Assembly: GCA_018400915.1 (NCBI GenBank)
Contig: JAGYLW010000002.1
Span: forward strand, 1-52,422
Direction of reading: 5' to 3'
Origin: Fidelibacterota bacterium
GTDB taxonomy: Bacteria; Fidelibacterota; Fidelibacteria; Fidelibacterales; Fidelibacteraceae
DNA: 52,422 bases
Below are positions 25,126 through 34,809 of the stretch, piece by piece; position 1 is the stretch's first letter, and each line of letters starts with the position of its first letter. Made by a program: the position numbers and the translations under genes. The notes under the pieces are model-generated. The model had not been told where the DNA came from, did no database searches, and saw only the letters and a list, made by a program, of their open reading frames with translations.

Positions 25126-28100
25126 TCCCCTCAAGAAAAATATTTTCCCGCCTGAGCTTCCTCTGCGTTTTTCTGTTTCTTTATATACAGCCCTGTCCGG
25201 CTTCACAGCAGCGGGAAACGGTGATCCTTCAGCCCGGGAAAACGGTTTATCCGCTGCAGCATCCGCTGATCGTCGTGGATTCCCTTTCCGGGGCCGGCGA
25301 CCTTTCGGTGCTTTTCGATGAGCTTTACGGCAGACTCATTATCCTGCAGCCACCCGATGAACACGATACCCTTCTTGTCCATTACCGCTACAGTGATGCG
25401 GACGTCCCGCAAAAAATGGACCTGGGGATCGGAAAAATTTCCGGCTGGTTTCCGGAGGAACGTGACGCAAAGGATGCCGGTCCCGGAAAGGATCTCAGCA
25501 ACGTCAGCACCACGGGGTCCGTGTCCCGGAAACTGGAAGTGGGCTCCACGGGGCAGAGCATGCTGAGCGGCGGCCTGGACCTCAGGATCTCCGGAGAATT
25601 GTCGCCGGGCATCGGGATCAAGGGGGTCATTTCCGATAATGACGCGCCTTTTGAAGATTACGCATCCACCCAGTCGGTACAGGATGTCGATAATGTGCTG
25701 ATCAATATCTATTCCGATCAATTTGACGCGCAGATCGGTGATGTGTTCGTAAACAGCGAATGGAACCACTGGAACCGTTTCCACCGCAAACTGATCGGGG
25801 CCCGGTTTTCATACCGCGGAGACCGTTATACCGGCGCGGCATTTGCGGGAAGCGCCCGCGGGCGCTTTCAGCGTCAGGAGATCCCCGCCCGCGAGGGCGA
25901 CCAGGGGCCCTACCGCCTGCTTGCCGATAACGGCGACAATGCCATCATGATCGTGCCGGAATCCGAACAGATCTATGTTGACGGGGTTCCGCTTGACAGA
26001 TCTTTGTACACGATCTATTACCGGGACGCCGAGCTCTTCTTCTCCTCCGGGATCATGATCTCGGAAAGATCCCGTATTGTTGCGGAATTCAACTACGTAA
26101 ATGAATTCTACGCCCGTGCTTCCCTGGGCGCCGCTTCTTCCTGGCGGTTCGGAAAACATATCCGGCTCCAGGCGTCCTTCGTGCGGGAAAAGGATGACGA
26201 GAACAACCCCGTCGATGTCCATCTTTCCAATATTCCCGCTGACTCCCTTGCCGCGATCGTTTCCGGTGACGGCCATTTCACGATCTCCACGGCGATCGCC
26301 GACAGCGCGGGGGACTACGAATCCGTTGACGGAATATGGAGTTACGCCGGAGAAGGAAAAGGGACGCATACCGTTTATTTCTACCGGGAAAACCGCAACG
26401 GCGGGTATATCCGCAGCTATGACGCCGAGGGAAAGACCGTGTACCGTTATGCGCCGGAGGATCCCCTTTCCCAGTATTTTCCGCGGCGGAAGATCACACT
26501 GCCCTCCACGCAATGGATCGGTGCCATGCAGCTGGAACTGGGGCAGGAGGAGAAGGCCCACGCTGTGATCGAGGGCGCATACTCCGGATTCGACCCCAAC
26601 AATTACAATACGGAAAGCGGAACGATCACCCCCGCGTTCAAATGGGACGCGGAACTGCCCCTGGGAAAGGTCTTCCGCGTACGGACGGACGGCTGGATGA
26701 AAGATCCCCTTTTCAGCACTTTTTCCCGCCTGACGCGGCCGGATTACGAACGTTACCTCGGATTCTCCGCCTCCGATACCATCACGCAAACGGCATCGTT
26801 CACGGCGGAAACGGCGCATGAACTTTTACGCTCGACAACGTCGCTGGAATACGTAAGCGATGTCCGGAAGCAGAAGCGGACGAGGCTCCTGGCAAAGGGC
26901 ACGGGGAACATAAAGGGGATGGAATTCCGTTATGACGGGTCACGGCTCATCGCGCAGGGATCCCTGCCGTATTACAGTTTCAGCACTTCTGCAAAGGTCC
27001 CCGCCGGCGAGGCGCTCGTGTTTTCCGCGTCCTGGCTGCAGGATCATTTCGGACCGGTCTTCACCGGGGTGACCCCCTACCGCACCGAGTCTGCAGGCGC
27101 AGGCCTTTCATGGAATAAATGGGAACTGCAATATACCTACCGGAAAGATTACGACTGGGCGGAAGCGGATTCGGCGTTCTCCGCGTATTCACGGAAACAT
27201 GACCTTGCCCTGCGCTTTGATCAGTCATTCTTTAAGGAGCGCATCAACTGGGAGGCCACGGCAAGCTACCGTTTCGATCAGCGGGAAACGGTCAAAAACC
27301 ATTACCTTCTTTCCGGAAGCCGCATGGGTTTTCAGTTCAAAAAGATCGGACTGAGCGGGAATCTGAAGACAAATATCAACCGGACTTCCGAGACCCGGAA
27401 TGAAGCGGTCTTTATTTTCGTCGGGGACGGCCTCGGCAATTACCGGCTGGATGATTACGGGCAATACGTTCCCGATGACATGGGGAATTTCATCATGCGG
27501 AACGAGCTGACCAATGAGCGGCAGGATCAGTACGTGTCGAAATTCGGCAGCACCCTTAACTGGAAAAAAGACCTGAAGAAAGTGCGCGTTCAGTTTTCAC
27601 ACAGCGGCAGCAGCGATTTGCGCACTCCGGACCTGAACCTTTATGCGTCTGTTGATATCAATGATCCGGATACCAGTGTCTTTTACAACAATATGCGTTT
27701 CAAGCATGAACTGCGTGTCGGCAGTACCGACGGGAAAAGACTGCTTTCCCTCTTACTGGAGGATATCCGGAGCCAGAACTTTCAAACCGCCTATAACGAA
27801 AATATCCACACCCGGTCCGCCCGCTGGGTCAAGTACCGGGTAAGGCCCGGGGACCTTACCCTGGACTTCTATTACAAATACGGTTCCCGTCAGCAGCACC
27901 GCATGCCGCTGAACAGTTACCGTGTCCGCACTTCATCGCACGGACTCGGTACGGAAGCCGAATATCTTTTTTCCGGGAAATTCCGCATCTCCGCGAAAGG
28001 GAAATACGAACGTATAAAAACGGATTTCCGGGAAACCTTCATCGCCCACTGGATCTCCGCAGGAACGCAGTGGATATGGTACCGGGTGGCCGGCGAACGG

Positions 28101-28325
28101 CTGTTCTTCTCCGGGGGGCTGGACCGGGTTGTCAGCGATTACGCCGGAAGCCTGCCCTATGAAACGGCGAACGGACTCCCCGCCGGCTGGTCGTGGACCG
28201 GTGCGGTGCGCTATGAAAAAAGCATCAATCAGTTCCTCTCGGCCGGCACCTTCGTTCAGTTCAGGAAACGGGCGGAACAGAAAAGCATTATCACGGCAAA
28301 CCTTGAAGTGAAGGCATATTTTTAA
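25122..28325 (+). CDS. Large outer-membrane beta-barrel protein
   Basis: A 1067-residue exported protein (signal peptide about 1-26, ending CPASQQ). After a short N-terminal domain (about 27-100), residues 125-330 contain SGGLDLRISGELSPGIGIKG, DNVLINIYSDQFDAQIGDVF and ILSERSRIVAEF-like strands, resembling the periplasmic and first-barrel part of large FCB outer-membrane proteins, as I recall them. From about 440 onward there are many amphipathic strands with alternating aromatic residues, and it ends in a terminal Phe (LEVKAYF), the usual BAM signal. It is coupled at both ends: ATGA with the propeller gene, TAATG with the Omp85-like gene. Function unknown. Confidence 0.75.
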   Translation: MIPSRKIFSRLSFLCVFLFLYIQPCPASQQRETVILQPGKTVYPLQHPLIVVDSLSGAGDLSVLFDELYGRLIILQPPDEHDTLLVHYRYSDADVPQKMDLGIGKISGWFPEERDAKDAGPGKDLSNVSTTGSVSRKLEVGSTGQSMLSGGLDLRISGELSPGIGIKGVISDNDAPFEDYASTQSVQDVDNVLINIYSDQFDAQIGDVFVNSEWNHWNRFHRKLIGARFSYRGDRYTGAAFAGSARGRFQRQEIPAREGDQGPYRLLADNGDNAIMIVPESEQIYVDGVPLDRSLYTIYYRDAELFFSSGIMISERSRIVAEFNYVNEFYARASLGAASSWRFGKHIRLQASFVREKDDENNPVDVHLSNIPADSLAAIVSGDGHFTISTAIADSAGDYESVDGIWSYAGEGKGTHTVYFYRENRNGGYIRSYDAEGKTVYRYAPEDPLSQYFPRRKITLPSTQWIGAMQLELGQEEKAHAVIEGAYSGFDPNNYNTESGTITPAFKWDAELPLGKVFRVRTDGWMKDPLFSTFSRLTRPDYERYLGFSASDTITQTASFTAETAHELLRSTTSLEYVSDVRKQKRTRLLAKGTGNIKGMEFRYDGSRLIAQGSLPYYSFSTSAKVPAGEALVFSASWLQDHFGPVFTGVTPYRTESAGAGLSWNKWELQYTYRKDYDWAEADSAFSAYSRKHDLALRFDQSFFKERINWEATASYRFDQRETVKNHYLLSGSRMGFQFKKIGLSGNLKTNINRTSETRNEAVFIFVGDGLGNYRLDDYGQYVPDDMGNFIMRNELTNERQDQYVSKFGSTLNWKKDLKKVRVQFSHSGSSDLRTPDLNLYASVDINDPDTSVFYNNMRFKHELRVGSTDGKRLLSLLLEDIRSQNFQTAYNENIHTRSARWVKYRVRPGDLTLDFYYKYGSRQQHRMPLNSYRVRTSSHGLGTEAEYLFSGKFRISAKGKYERIKTDFRETFIAHWISAGTQWIWYRVAGERLFFSGGLDRVVSDYAGSLPYETANGLPAGWSWTGAVRYEKSINQFLSAGTFVQFRKRAEQKSIITANLEVKAYF

Positions 28326-29689
28326 TGGTCCCGAAAAGAAACATATCCCTCCTGTGCCTTTCCGTCCTGACGGCGGTGTCCCTGGGCGCCGGTCCCTCGT
28401 ATTTCTGTATCATTGAACAGGATACTTTCCGTGTGGACCATGACACGGAGATCAGGGAGGTTTTATCGGAGCAGCTTGTCAATTACGGGGACAAAGGATA
28501 TCCCTTTGCGGAACTTGTCCTCGATTCCTATGAAAAGACCGGTGATTCGGAGTATTTCCATTACCGCCTGTCCCGCGGAGAAAGCACAGAGATCGACACC
28601 GTGGTTTTCGGAGATTATTCTCCGCGTGAGATCTCCCTGCTTTCCCGCTACATTTCCCTGCCGGAATCCGGAAAATTTCATTATTCAAAGGTCCGGGAAA
28701 TGATAGGCGAACTCCGCAGCAACCCGCTTCTCGAGGTGGAAGAGCGGGCCGATATTTACCGGAACGGCCTTCGTCTGTACACGGAAGCCAGGCAGGATAT
28801 CCGTTTTGATGCGGTGGCGGCTTACAAAGAAGAAGCCGCAAAGAAGGGGATCATCGGAAATATTTCCTGTGAGCTGGCCAATCTCGGCGGTCTCGGCCGG
28901 CAGGCAAGCTTTTACTGGTCCCGTCCTTCGCTGGGGGTCAATGCCATCGATATTTCATACACCGAACCCTATGTGTTCAACAAACCCTTTTCCCTGCAGG
29001 GCGCCTTTACGCAGCGCTACCAGGACAGCCTGTATGTGAAGCGCGACCTTGATCTCGGCCTTGTCTATCATCTCGGCCGGCGCTCCCGTTTCCGGATCAG
29101 CTATCAGAATGAGCACATCAGCACCGCAGTTTCCGGAAGTGATTCCGGGTTTGCCGTACAGCGCCGCTCCGGTTCGGATATTGCTTTCGAATGGATGACG
29201 CCCGTCAGCGGGGTTTACGGGTATGTCAACGTTCGTTCCGGCATTACACTCGCGCTTAACAATCTTATTTCGCGTTCCCGGCTGGAGGCACAGCTTTCCG
29301 TCCGCAGATCCCGCTGGGGCGGCAATGTCCGGCTTCTGGGAGCATTGCTTGTCTCCCGCGAACCCCTTGCGCTTTACGATAAATTCAGGCTCGGCGGCGC
29401 GGATTTCCTGCGGGGCGCATATTTTGAACAGTTCGTCACGGATAAATTCGCCGGCTGGCAGGTAGAAAGCGGTTATTTCCATAACAGGACCCGCCTCTTC
29501 CTGTTTTACGACGGCGCCGTTCTGAGTGGCGGGCAGGGGCTGGTCCATCATACCGGTATCGGATTCTCCCTGCCGGCTGCGAGGAACCGCATCACGATCG
29601 CCATCGGTGTTGACCCGGCCCTGAACCTGCAGCAGGCAAAATTCCATTTCTCGTGGGAAAGGGGCAATAATACGGTCTTCACTCCCTGA
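28325..29689 (+). CDS. Minimal Omp85/TamA-like outer-membrane protein
   Basis: A 454-residue exported protein (signal peptide about 1-22). Residues 30-160 look like one or two POTRA-like domains (STEIDTVVFGDY, YSKVREMIGELRSNPLLEVEE, matching the K-x-hydrophobic LRSNPLF pattern). The rest is a 16-strand-sized barrel with the conserved Omp85 block FRLGGADFLRGAYF (about 355-368), cf. GG-x-x-LRGY. Members insert or export outer-membrane proteins or lipids. It starts within the stop of the 1067-residue barrel gene (TAATG), so the two are made together. Much shorter than BamA (about 800) and TamA (about 580). Confidence 0.75.
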   Translation: MVPKRNISLLCLSVLTAVSLGAGPSYFCIIEQDTFRVDHDTEIREVLSEQLVNYGDKGYPFAELVLDSYEKTGDSEYFHYRLSRGESTEIDTVVFGDYSPREISLLSRYISLPESGKFHYSKVREMIGELRSNPLLEVEERADIYRNGLRLYTEARQDIRFDAVAAYKEEAAKKGIIGNISCELANLGGLGRQASFYWSRPSLGVNAIDISYTEPYVFNKPFSLQGAFTQRYQDSLYVKRDLDLGLVYHLGRRSRFRISYQNEHISTAVSGSDSGFAVQRRSGSDIAFEWMTPVSGVYGYVNVRSGITLALNNLISRSRLEAQLSVRRSRWGGNVRLLGALLVSREPLALYDKFRLGGADFLRGAYFEQFVTDKFAGWQVESGYFHNRTRLFLFYDGAVLSGGQGLVHHTGIGFSLPAARNRITIAIGVDPALNLQQAKFHFSWERGNNTVFTP

Positions 29690-29807
29690 ACAGACAGACA
29701 GGGGAAATACCGTTGACCGCATATTTCCCGGCCTCCGGCCTCTTCCCGCTGTCCGGATCCTTTACCGTCACGTTTCTGCAACCGGAAAATCCGTATCAAA
29801 TTACGAA

Positions 29808-29832
29808 GGGGGCGGAAATCCTGTCCGCCCCC
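29808..29832. other. GC-rich hairpin between convergent genes
   Basis: GGGGGCGGA (29808-29816) pairs with TCCGCCCCC (29824-29832) around a 7-base loop. It lies between the convergent Omp85-like gene and ssb. There is no T run on either side, so it is not a classical terminator, though it may end both transcripts. Confidence 0.6.
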
Positions 29833-29857
29833 TCCGTTCCCCCTCGGCCACATTTGT

Positions 29858-30259
29858 TCAAAACGGGGTTTCATCTCCCGTTTTTTCATTCGGACCGGCT
29901 TCGGCACCCTCTTCTTCAGGCGCTTTCAACTTTCCCAGCGGGGTCAGCATATCCGCATATACCTCGGTAATGTAACGCTTTATCTTATTTTCATCCGTCC
30001 ATTCCCGTGTGCGCAGACTGCCTTCGATGTAGAGCTGCTGTCCTTTGGCAAAACGCCTGCTGTATTCGGCCATGTTTCCCCAGCAGACAATGCGGTGCCA
30101 GTCCGTCCGGTTTTGATATTCCCCCTCCGGGTCCTTCCAGCGGTAATTGCTGGCAACCGTGAAATGCGAGACTTTCCGGTCGTTCTTCACGGTTTTGACT
30201 TCCGGGACCATGCCGATGTGTCCGACAAGGATCACCCGGTTCGCTGAATTCCTGTTCAT
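29858..30259 (-). CDS. ssb: Single-stranded DNA-binding protein
   Basis: A 133-residue OB-fold protein that coats single-stranded DNA in replication and repair. MNRNSANRVILVGHIGMVPE and KDPEGEYQNRTDWHRIVCWG followed by KGQQLYIEGSLRTREW are the standard SSB strands. The C-terminal tail is acidic and ends GDETPF, the partner-binding tip (usually DDDIPF). The length is slightly short. Shine-Dalgarno GGAGG lies before ATG. It is divergent from uvrC, with a 105-bp gap that should hold both promoters. Confidence 0.95.
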   Translation of the reverse strand: MNRNSANRVILVGHIGMVPEVKTVKNDRKVSHFTVASNYRWKDPEGEYQNRTDWHRIVCWGNMAEYSRRFAKGQQLYIEGSLRTREWTDENKIKRYITEVYADMLTPLGKLKAPEEEGAEAGPNEKTGDETPF

Positions 30260-30364
30260 ATCCCCCTCCTTTCTTTTTCAGGTAAACAGGAGCATGTCAG
30301 ATCGGTTTTGGTTGCATTTCTCGCATAAATGTATGATTTTCCGTCTTGGAGTGCAAGCGGACCT

Positions 30365-32191
30365 ATGAATAATGTGACAGACATCACCGCATCAAAACGA
30401 AAAATCCTGCCGGACAGGCCCGGCGTCTACCTTTATTACGATATCAACAAAACGGTCATTTATGTCGGCAAGGCAAGGTCCCTGCGGAAGCGGGTGGCTT
30501 CCTATTTCCGTGAAAAGGTGCCGGACCCGAAAACCCGGGTGCTGGTATCAAAGATCGCCGATCTCGACTGGATCATCACCCATTCCGAGGTGGAGGCGCT
30601 GTTGCTGGAGAACAATCTGATCAAACAATATGCGCCGCGCTATAACGTGATGCTCAAAGACGATAAAAGCTATCCCTATATCTGCATCACCGACGAACCC
30701 TTCCCGCGCGTGTTTTCCACCCGCAACGTCATACAGAACGGATCGCGCTATTTCGGCCCTTATACCGATTCGAGACATATCAGGAACCTGCTGAGGACGA
30801 TCTACCGGATATTCCCGGTGCGCACCTGCAGCAAAAAGATCGCGCCGCAGGGGAACCCCGGCGACGAGCCCTGCCTGCAGTACCATCTGAAAAACTGCGA
30901 CGCTCCCTGTACCGGCAATATCTCACCGGAAGTCTACCGGGGCATCATTGAGGAGATTGTGCGCTTTCTCAACGGCAACACCCGGCCCGTCATTACGCGT
31001 CTGAAAAACGCAATGGATGCCGCTTCCGCCGAGATGCGTTATGAGGATGCCGCCATTCTCCGGGACCGCCTCCGGATCCTGAAAAAATACAAAAACCGGC
31101 AGACGGTGATCCAGACCGATTTTAAAAGCCGGGATGTCATTGCGCTTGCAACGGCGGAACATGACGCCATTGTGGTGGTGTTCCGCCTGCGGGAGGGCAT
31201 CCTGATCGGCCGTGAACGCTTTCACCTGAAAAACATCGAGCAGCAGCACGATCAGGAGATCCTCAAGGATTTCATCCGCAGGTACTACGAAAGAACAAGC
31301 CTGTACCCCGAAGAGGTCTTTCTGGACCTCAACGAGGATATTGCCCTTTTCGAAAGCTATCTGAAAGTCCTGTCGGACAGGAACATCCGCATTGTCCGCC
31401 CCGAACGCGGAAAGAAGGCCCGCCTTTTCACCCTGGCCAAAAAGAATGCGGATATGCTGCTGAAAGATGTGCTCCTGCAAAAAATGAAACGTTCCATCCA
31501 GCCGGGTAAAATGGTGGAATCCCTGCAGCAATCGCTTAATCTTTCCGCTCCCCCTCTGCATATCGAAGGCTTCGACATATCCCATTTTCAGGGGGAGGAG
31601 ACCGTCGCTTCCATGGTCTATTTTGAGAACGGGGACCCCAGACGCTCGAAATACCGGAAATTCACGATCCGATCCGTTGAAAGACCGGATGACTTTGAAA
31701 GCATGCGGGAGGTGATCGGCAGGCGTTACCGGAGGCTGATGAATGAGAACGCACTTCTGCCCGACCTCATCCTTGTGGACGGCGGCAAGGGACAGCTGAA
31801 TGCCGCCAAGACGGTGCTGGACGGTCTGGGGCTGAACAATATCCCGGTAATCGGCCTCGCCAAGCGCCTTGAAGAGGTCTTCGTTCCCGGTTATTCCCAG
31901 GCTCAGAATATTCCCAAAGGCGCACCGGCGCTCATCCTGCTCCGGCGCATTCGTGATGAGGCCCACCGTTTTGCCATCCGTTTTCACCGAAGCAAGCGGA
32001 GGAAGCACATGAAAAAAAGCATTCTGGACGACATTCCGGGGATCGGTGAAACACGGAGGAAAAAACTGCTGTCCGCTTTCGGCTCGGTCAAAGCGATGCG
32101 GAAAGAGAATGCGGAGGCGATCGCCGAAAAAGCGGGGATCCCCCTGAAACTGGCAAAAACCCTGCTGAAGACCCTGAACGATGGATCATAA
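30365..32191 (+). CDS. uvrC: Excinuclease ABC subunit C
   Basis: A 608-residue nuclease that makes both incisions in nucleotide excision repair with UvrA and UvrB. Domains in order: GIY-YIG (PGVYLYYDINKTVIYVGKAR, about 20-90), UVR/UvrB-contact (MDAASAEMRYEDAAILRDRL, about 208-240), the RNase H-like nuclease with IEGFDISHFQGEE and LILVDGGKGQLNAA, and two helix-hairpin-helix motifs at the end (LDDIPGIGETRRKKLLSAFG). The start at 30365 is preferred by homology; ATG at 30329 would add 12 residues. Its end overlaps the next gene by 11 bp. Confidence 0.95.
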   Translation: MNNVTDITASKRKILPDRPGVYLYYDINKTVIYVGKARSLRKRVASYFREKVPDPKTRVLVSKIADLDWIITHSEVEALLLENNLIKQYAPRYNVMLKDDKSYPYICITDEPFPRVFSTRNVIQNGSRYFGPYTDSRHIRNLLRTIYRIFPVRTCSKKIAPQGNPGDEPCLQYHLKNCDAPCTGNISPEVYRGIIEEIVRFLNGNTRPVITRLKNAMDAASAEMRYEDAAILRDRLRILKKYKNRQTVIQTDFKSRDVIALATAEHDAIVVVFRLREGILIGRERFHLKNIEQQHDQEILKDFIRRYYERTSLYPEEVFLDLNEDIALFESYLKVLSDRNIRIVRPERGKKARLFTLAKKNADMLLKDVLLQKMKRSIQPGKMVESLQQSLNLSAPPLHIEGFDISHFQGEETVASMVYFENGDPRRSKYRKFTIRSVERPDDFESMREVIGRRYRRLMNENALLPDLILVDGGKGQLNAAKTVLDGLGLNNIPVIGLAKRLEEVFVPGYSQAQNIPKGAPALILLRRIRDEAHRFAIRFHRSKRRKHMKKSILDDIPGIGETRRKKLLSAFGSVKAMRKENAEAIAEKAGIPLKLAKTLLKTLNDGS

Positions 32192-32894
32192 CAAAGCACT
32201 GATTGTCCCCTACGGGGAACGCCTTATGCACGTCGGCATTGAATACGGCGCAAGGAAACGTTTATCCCTGACGGTATACCCGCACGGGAAAATACTGGCA
32301 AAAGTCCCCTTGGGCTTGCCCGTCCGCAAAGCGGAAAGCTTTATCCGCAAACGCGCCGCCTGGATGGACAAACATCTGCGGCACTTTGAGCAGCACCCGC
32401 CGGAACCGCCGAAACGCTATGCGGAAGACGAGCTTCATCCTTTTCTGGGAAAGCACTACCGCCTGCGCCTGCGGAGATCTCCGTCCTCATCCGTTCAGCG
32501 GGGAAAGGATCATCTGGAAGTCGCCCTCCGGGACCCCGGCGACCCGGCCGCAGTGGAAAAAGTACTGCGGAAATGGTACCGCGAGGAGGCGCTGCGCTAC
32601 ATGAAGCCCCGTTTCCGTGAGCTTTCCTCTTCCCTCTCTTTTCTCGGGCTTCCGGCACATTCCCTGCGCTTCTACCGTATGAAACGGCGCTGGGGAAGCT
32701 GCAGCGCCAGGGGCGTGATCACCCTGAACACACGGCTTGTTCAGCAGGCGCCGGCATCCATCGATTACGTCATCATCCACGAGCTTTGTCATCTCCGGGT
32801 CCCGGCGCACAACCGCGAGTTCTATGCTCTGCTGGAGAGCGTGCTGCCCGACTGGAAAACACGGAGGCGTGAACTGAATGAGAAATCATATTGA
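32181..32894 (+). CDS. YgjP/DUF45 zinc metallopeptidase-like protein
   Basis: A 237-residue cytoplasmic protein of the YgjP-like family (DUF45, SprT-like). The Zn motif is HELCHLRVPAHNREFY (about 196-211), with two His and Glu as in HExxH, and a downstream His. RMKRRWGSCSARGVITLNTRL (about 167-187) is the family's other conserved block. Some relatives are found with type I restriction systems, but there is none here. It overlaps uvrC by 11 bp, so coupled translation is likely; a link to DNA repair is a guess. Biochemical role is not established. Confidence 0.88.
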   Translation: MDHNKALIVPYGERLMHVGIEYGARKRLSLTVYPHGKILAKVPLGLPVRKAESFIRKRAAWMDKHLRHFEQHPPEPPKRYAEDELHPFLGKHYRLRLRRSPSSSVQRGKDHLEVALRDPGDPAAVEKVLRKWYREEALRYMKPRFRELSSSLSFLGLPAHSLRFYRMKRRWGSCSARGVITLNTRLVQQAPASIDYVIIHELCHLRVPAHNREFYALLESVLPDWKTRRRELNEKSY

Positions 32895-32942
32895 ACCCGG
32901 CAACCCATACCGTGAACCCTAAGCTTCGGAAGGAACAACGAT

Positions 32943-34364
32943 ATGGCGGACATCAAAAAGCACGATCTTCTCGAGCTGGAGATCGAAAGTATCGCCTTCG
33001 GCGGCAAGGGTGTGGCGAAGATCGACAATTTTGTCATCTTTGTGCGTGACACCCTTCCGGGACAGCGTGTCCGGGCCCTTGTCATCAAGAAGAAAGCCGC
33101 TTTCGCCGAGGCCCTTGTCCGGGAAATGCTGAGGCCGGCGCCGGGGCAGATCCAGGCGCCCTGCCCGTACTTTGCGGACTGCGGCGGCTGCAAATTCCAG
33201 AACCTTCTTTATGAAAAGCAGCTGGAAATGAAGAAGCGGCAGGTCCGGGAGGTCTATGCCCATCTTGCCGGGATGCCGGATATCCCCGTGTCAGAGGTGC
33301 TCCCTGCACCCGCGATCTATGCTTACCGGAACAAGATGGATTTTTCAACCGGGGTATCACGATGGCTTTTAAGGGAGAACGATCCCGGAACGGACCTCCG
33401 TTTTGCCATCGGGCTTCACGCCCCGGGCCGCTTTGACAGGATCCTGGATATCGACCGCTGCCTTCTGCAGGATGAAGAACGGAACGCTATTTTCCGGACC
33501 GTCCGTGAGTGGGTAAGGCAAAACGGCATTACGCTGAATGATCAGCGTACACACCGCGGCTTCCTGAGGAATGTGATCATCCGCAAAGGAGAGCACAGCG
33601 GTGAGATCATGATCAACCTGGTCACCCGTTTCAGGAAACCGGAGCAATTCGCCCCTCTGGTAAAACTCCTGAAAGAAAAATATCCCGTCGTGACTTCCGT
33701 TGTGAATAATATCACCGCTTCGAAAGGAGATCACTCGATCGGGGAACATGAGCTGCTGCTGTACGGCGATCCCGTCATCCATGACCGCCTGGGAAAATAT
33801 GATTACCAGATCTCGGCGAACGCCTTTTTCCAGACCAATACCCGCGGAGCGGAACAACTGTATGACACCCTTGTGGATATGGCGGCATTCAAAGAGAGTG
33901 ACGTGGTCTGGGACCTGTACTGCGGCACGGGGACGATCTCCCTCTATGCCGCGGACCACGTACGGAAGGTTGTCGGCTTTGAGCTTGTGCGCGATGCCGT
34001 AAACAACGCCCGGGAAAATGCCCGCCGTAATAAGGTCAAGAATTGTGCGTTCCATCAGGCGGACCTGGATCATTTTTGGCGTGACCATAATGACCTGCTT
34101 ACATCGCTTGAAAAACCCGACATCGCCGTCGTGGACCCTCCCCGGGCGGGGCTGAGCCCGAAATTTATCAGGCAGTTGACGGCGCTGGGGCCCTCCCGCA
34201 TTGTGTATGTCAGCTGCAATCCTTCAACGCAGGCCCGGGACATCCTGCTTCTGACGGAAGAGAATTATCAGACCCGGGAGATCCGTCCGGTGGACATGTT
34301 CCCGCATACCGCCCATATTGAGACCATTGCGCTGTTGATACGGAAACGGCATGCGGACGTGTGA
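32943..34364 (+). CDS. 23S rRNA (uracil-5-)-methyltransferase, RumA/RlmD family
   Basis: A 473-residue SAM-dependent RNA methyltransferase. TRAM domain (about 1-62), [4Fe-4S] cysteines CPYFADCGGC (about 76-85) plus a fourth Cys in DIDRC near 172, then the Rossmann fold with LYCGTGTISLYAAD (about 325-338), PPRAGLSPKF and the catalytic YVSCNPST (Cys about 424). It forms 5-methyluridine in 23S rRNA; RlmD/RlmCD choice or tRNA specificity cannot be read. GGAAGGAA precedes ATG. Spacing after the YgjP gene is 48 bp. Confidence 0.93.
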   Translation: MADIKKHDLLELEIESIAFGGKGVAKIDNFVIFVRDTLPGQRVRALVIKKKAAFAEALVREMLRPAPGQIQAPCPYFADCGGCKFQNLLYEKQLEMKKRQVREVYAHLAGMPDIPVSEVLPAPAIYAYRNKMDFSTGVSRWLLRENDPGTDLRFAIGLHAPGRFDRILDIDRCLLQDEERNAIFRTVREWVRQNGITLNDQRTHRGFLRNVIIRKGEHSGEIMINLVTRFRKPEQFAPLVKLLKEKYPVVTSVVNNITASKGDHSIGEHELLLYGDPVIHDRLGKYDYQISANAFFQTNTRGAEQLYDTLVDMAAFKESDVVWDLYCGTGTISLYAADHVRKVVGFELVRDAVNNARENARRNKVKNCAFHQADLDHFWRDHNDLLTSLEKPDIAVVDPPRAGLSPKFIRQLTALGPSRIVYVSCNPSTQARDILLLTEENYQTREIRPVDMFPHTAHIETIALLIRKRHADV

Positions 34365-34432
34365 CCGGGATACCGGACAAAGAAAAAATTTTACTGGCGA
34401 AAACGGATTTTTTTATTATTATACATACACAA

Positions 34433-34455
34433 GCGCCGCAGCCGCGGAGCGGCGC
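34433..34455 (+). other. 7-bp perfect hairpin just upstream of tRNA-Ala
   Basis: GCGCCGC (34433-34439) pairs with GCGGCGC (34449-34455) around a 9-base loop, ending 10 bases before the tRNA. It follows an AT-rich stretch (34408-34426) that could hold the tRNA promoter -10, so it may be the 5' leader processed by RNase P. Confidence 0.6.
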
Positions 34456-34465
34456 AAAACGTCAC

Positions 34466-34538
<73 letters not shown>

Positions 34539-34809
34539 CTTCACCGTATATCCCGTGTCCGTCCCTCCGGGAACCACCGTCGCCGGGCACTGATCCATGA
34601 TCCCGTTCATGATGCTTCCGGGCATATTCCCTGTTTATGCTTTCAATGTACAGGTGTCCGGCCGAAAACCGATCCTGCGTCCGCAATACTATCCCCCCGT
34701 ATTCCCGGCAAATCTTCCCGTCCGCGGTAAAGCGGTGAAAAAAAGCTTCTTTCTCCGGGAATAAATCTTGTATTTTACCGGTTGATGCAAAAAACAAAGG
34801 TGAAAGACC

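Noticed and set aside
29808-29832. Strong hairpin as a rho-independent terminator
   Set aside because: The stem is perfect but no T run follows on either strand; listed as a hairpin only.
30329-30364. Upstream ATG for uvrC adding 12 residues
   Set aside because: No Shine-Dalgarno site and no homology in the extension; the start at 30365 fits the family better, although its own site is also weak.
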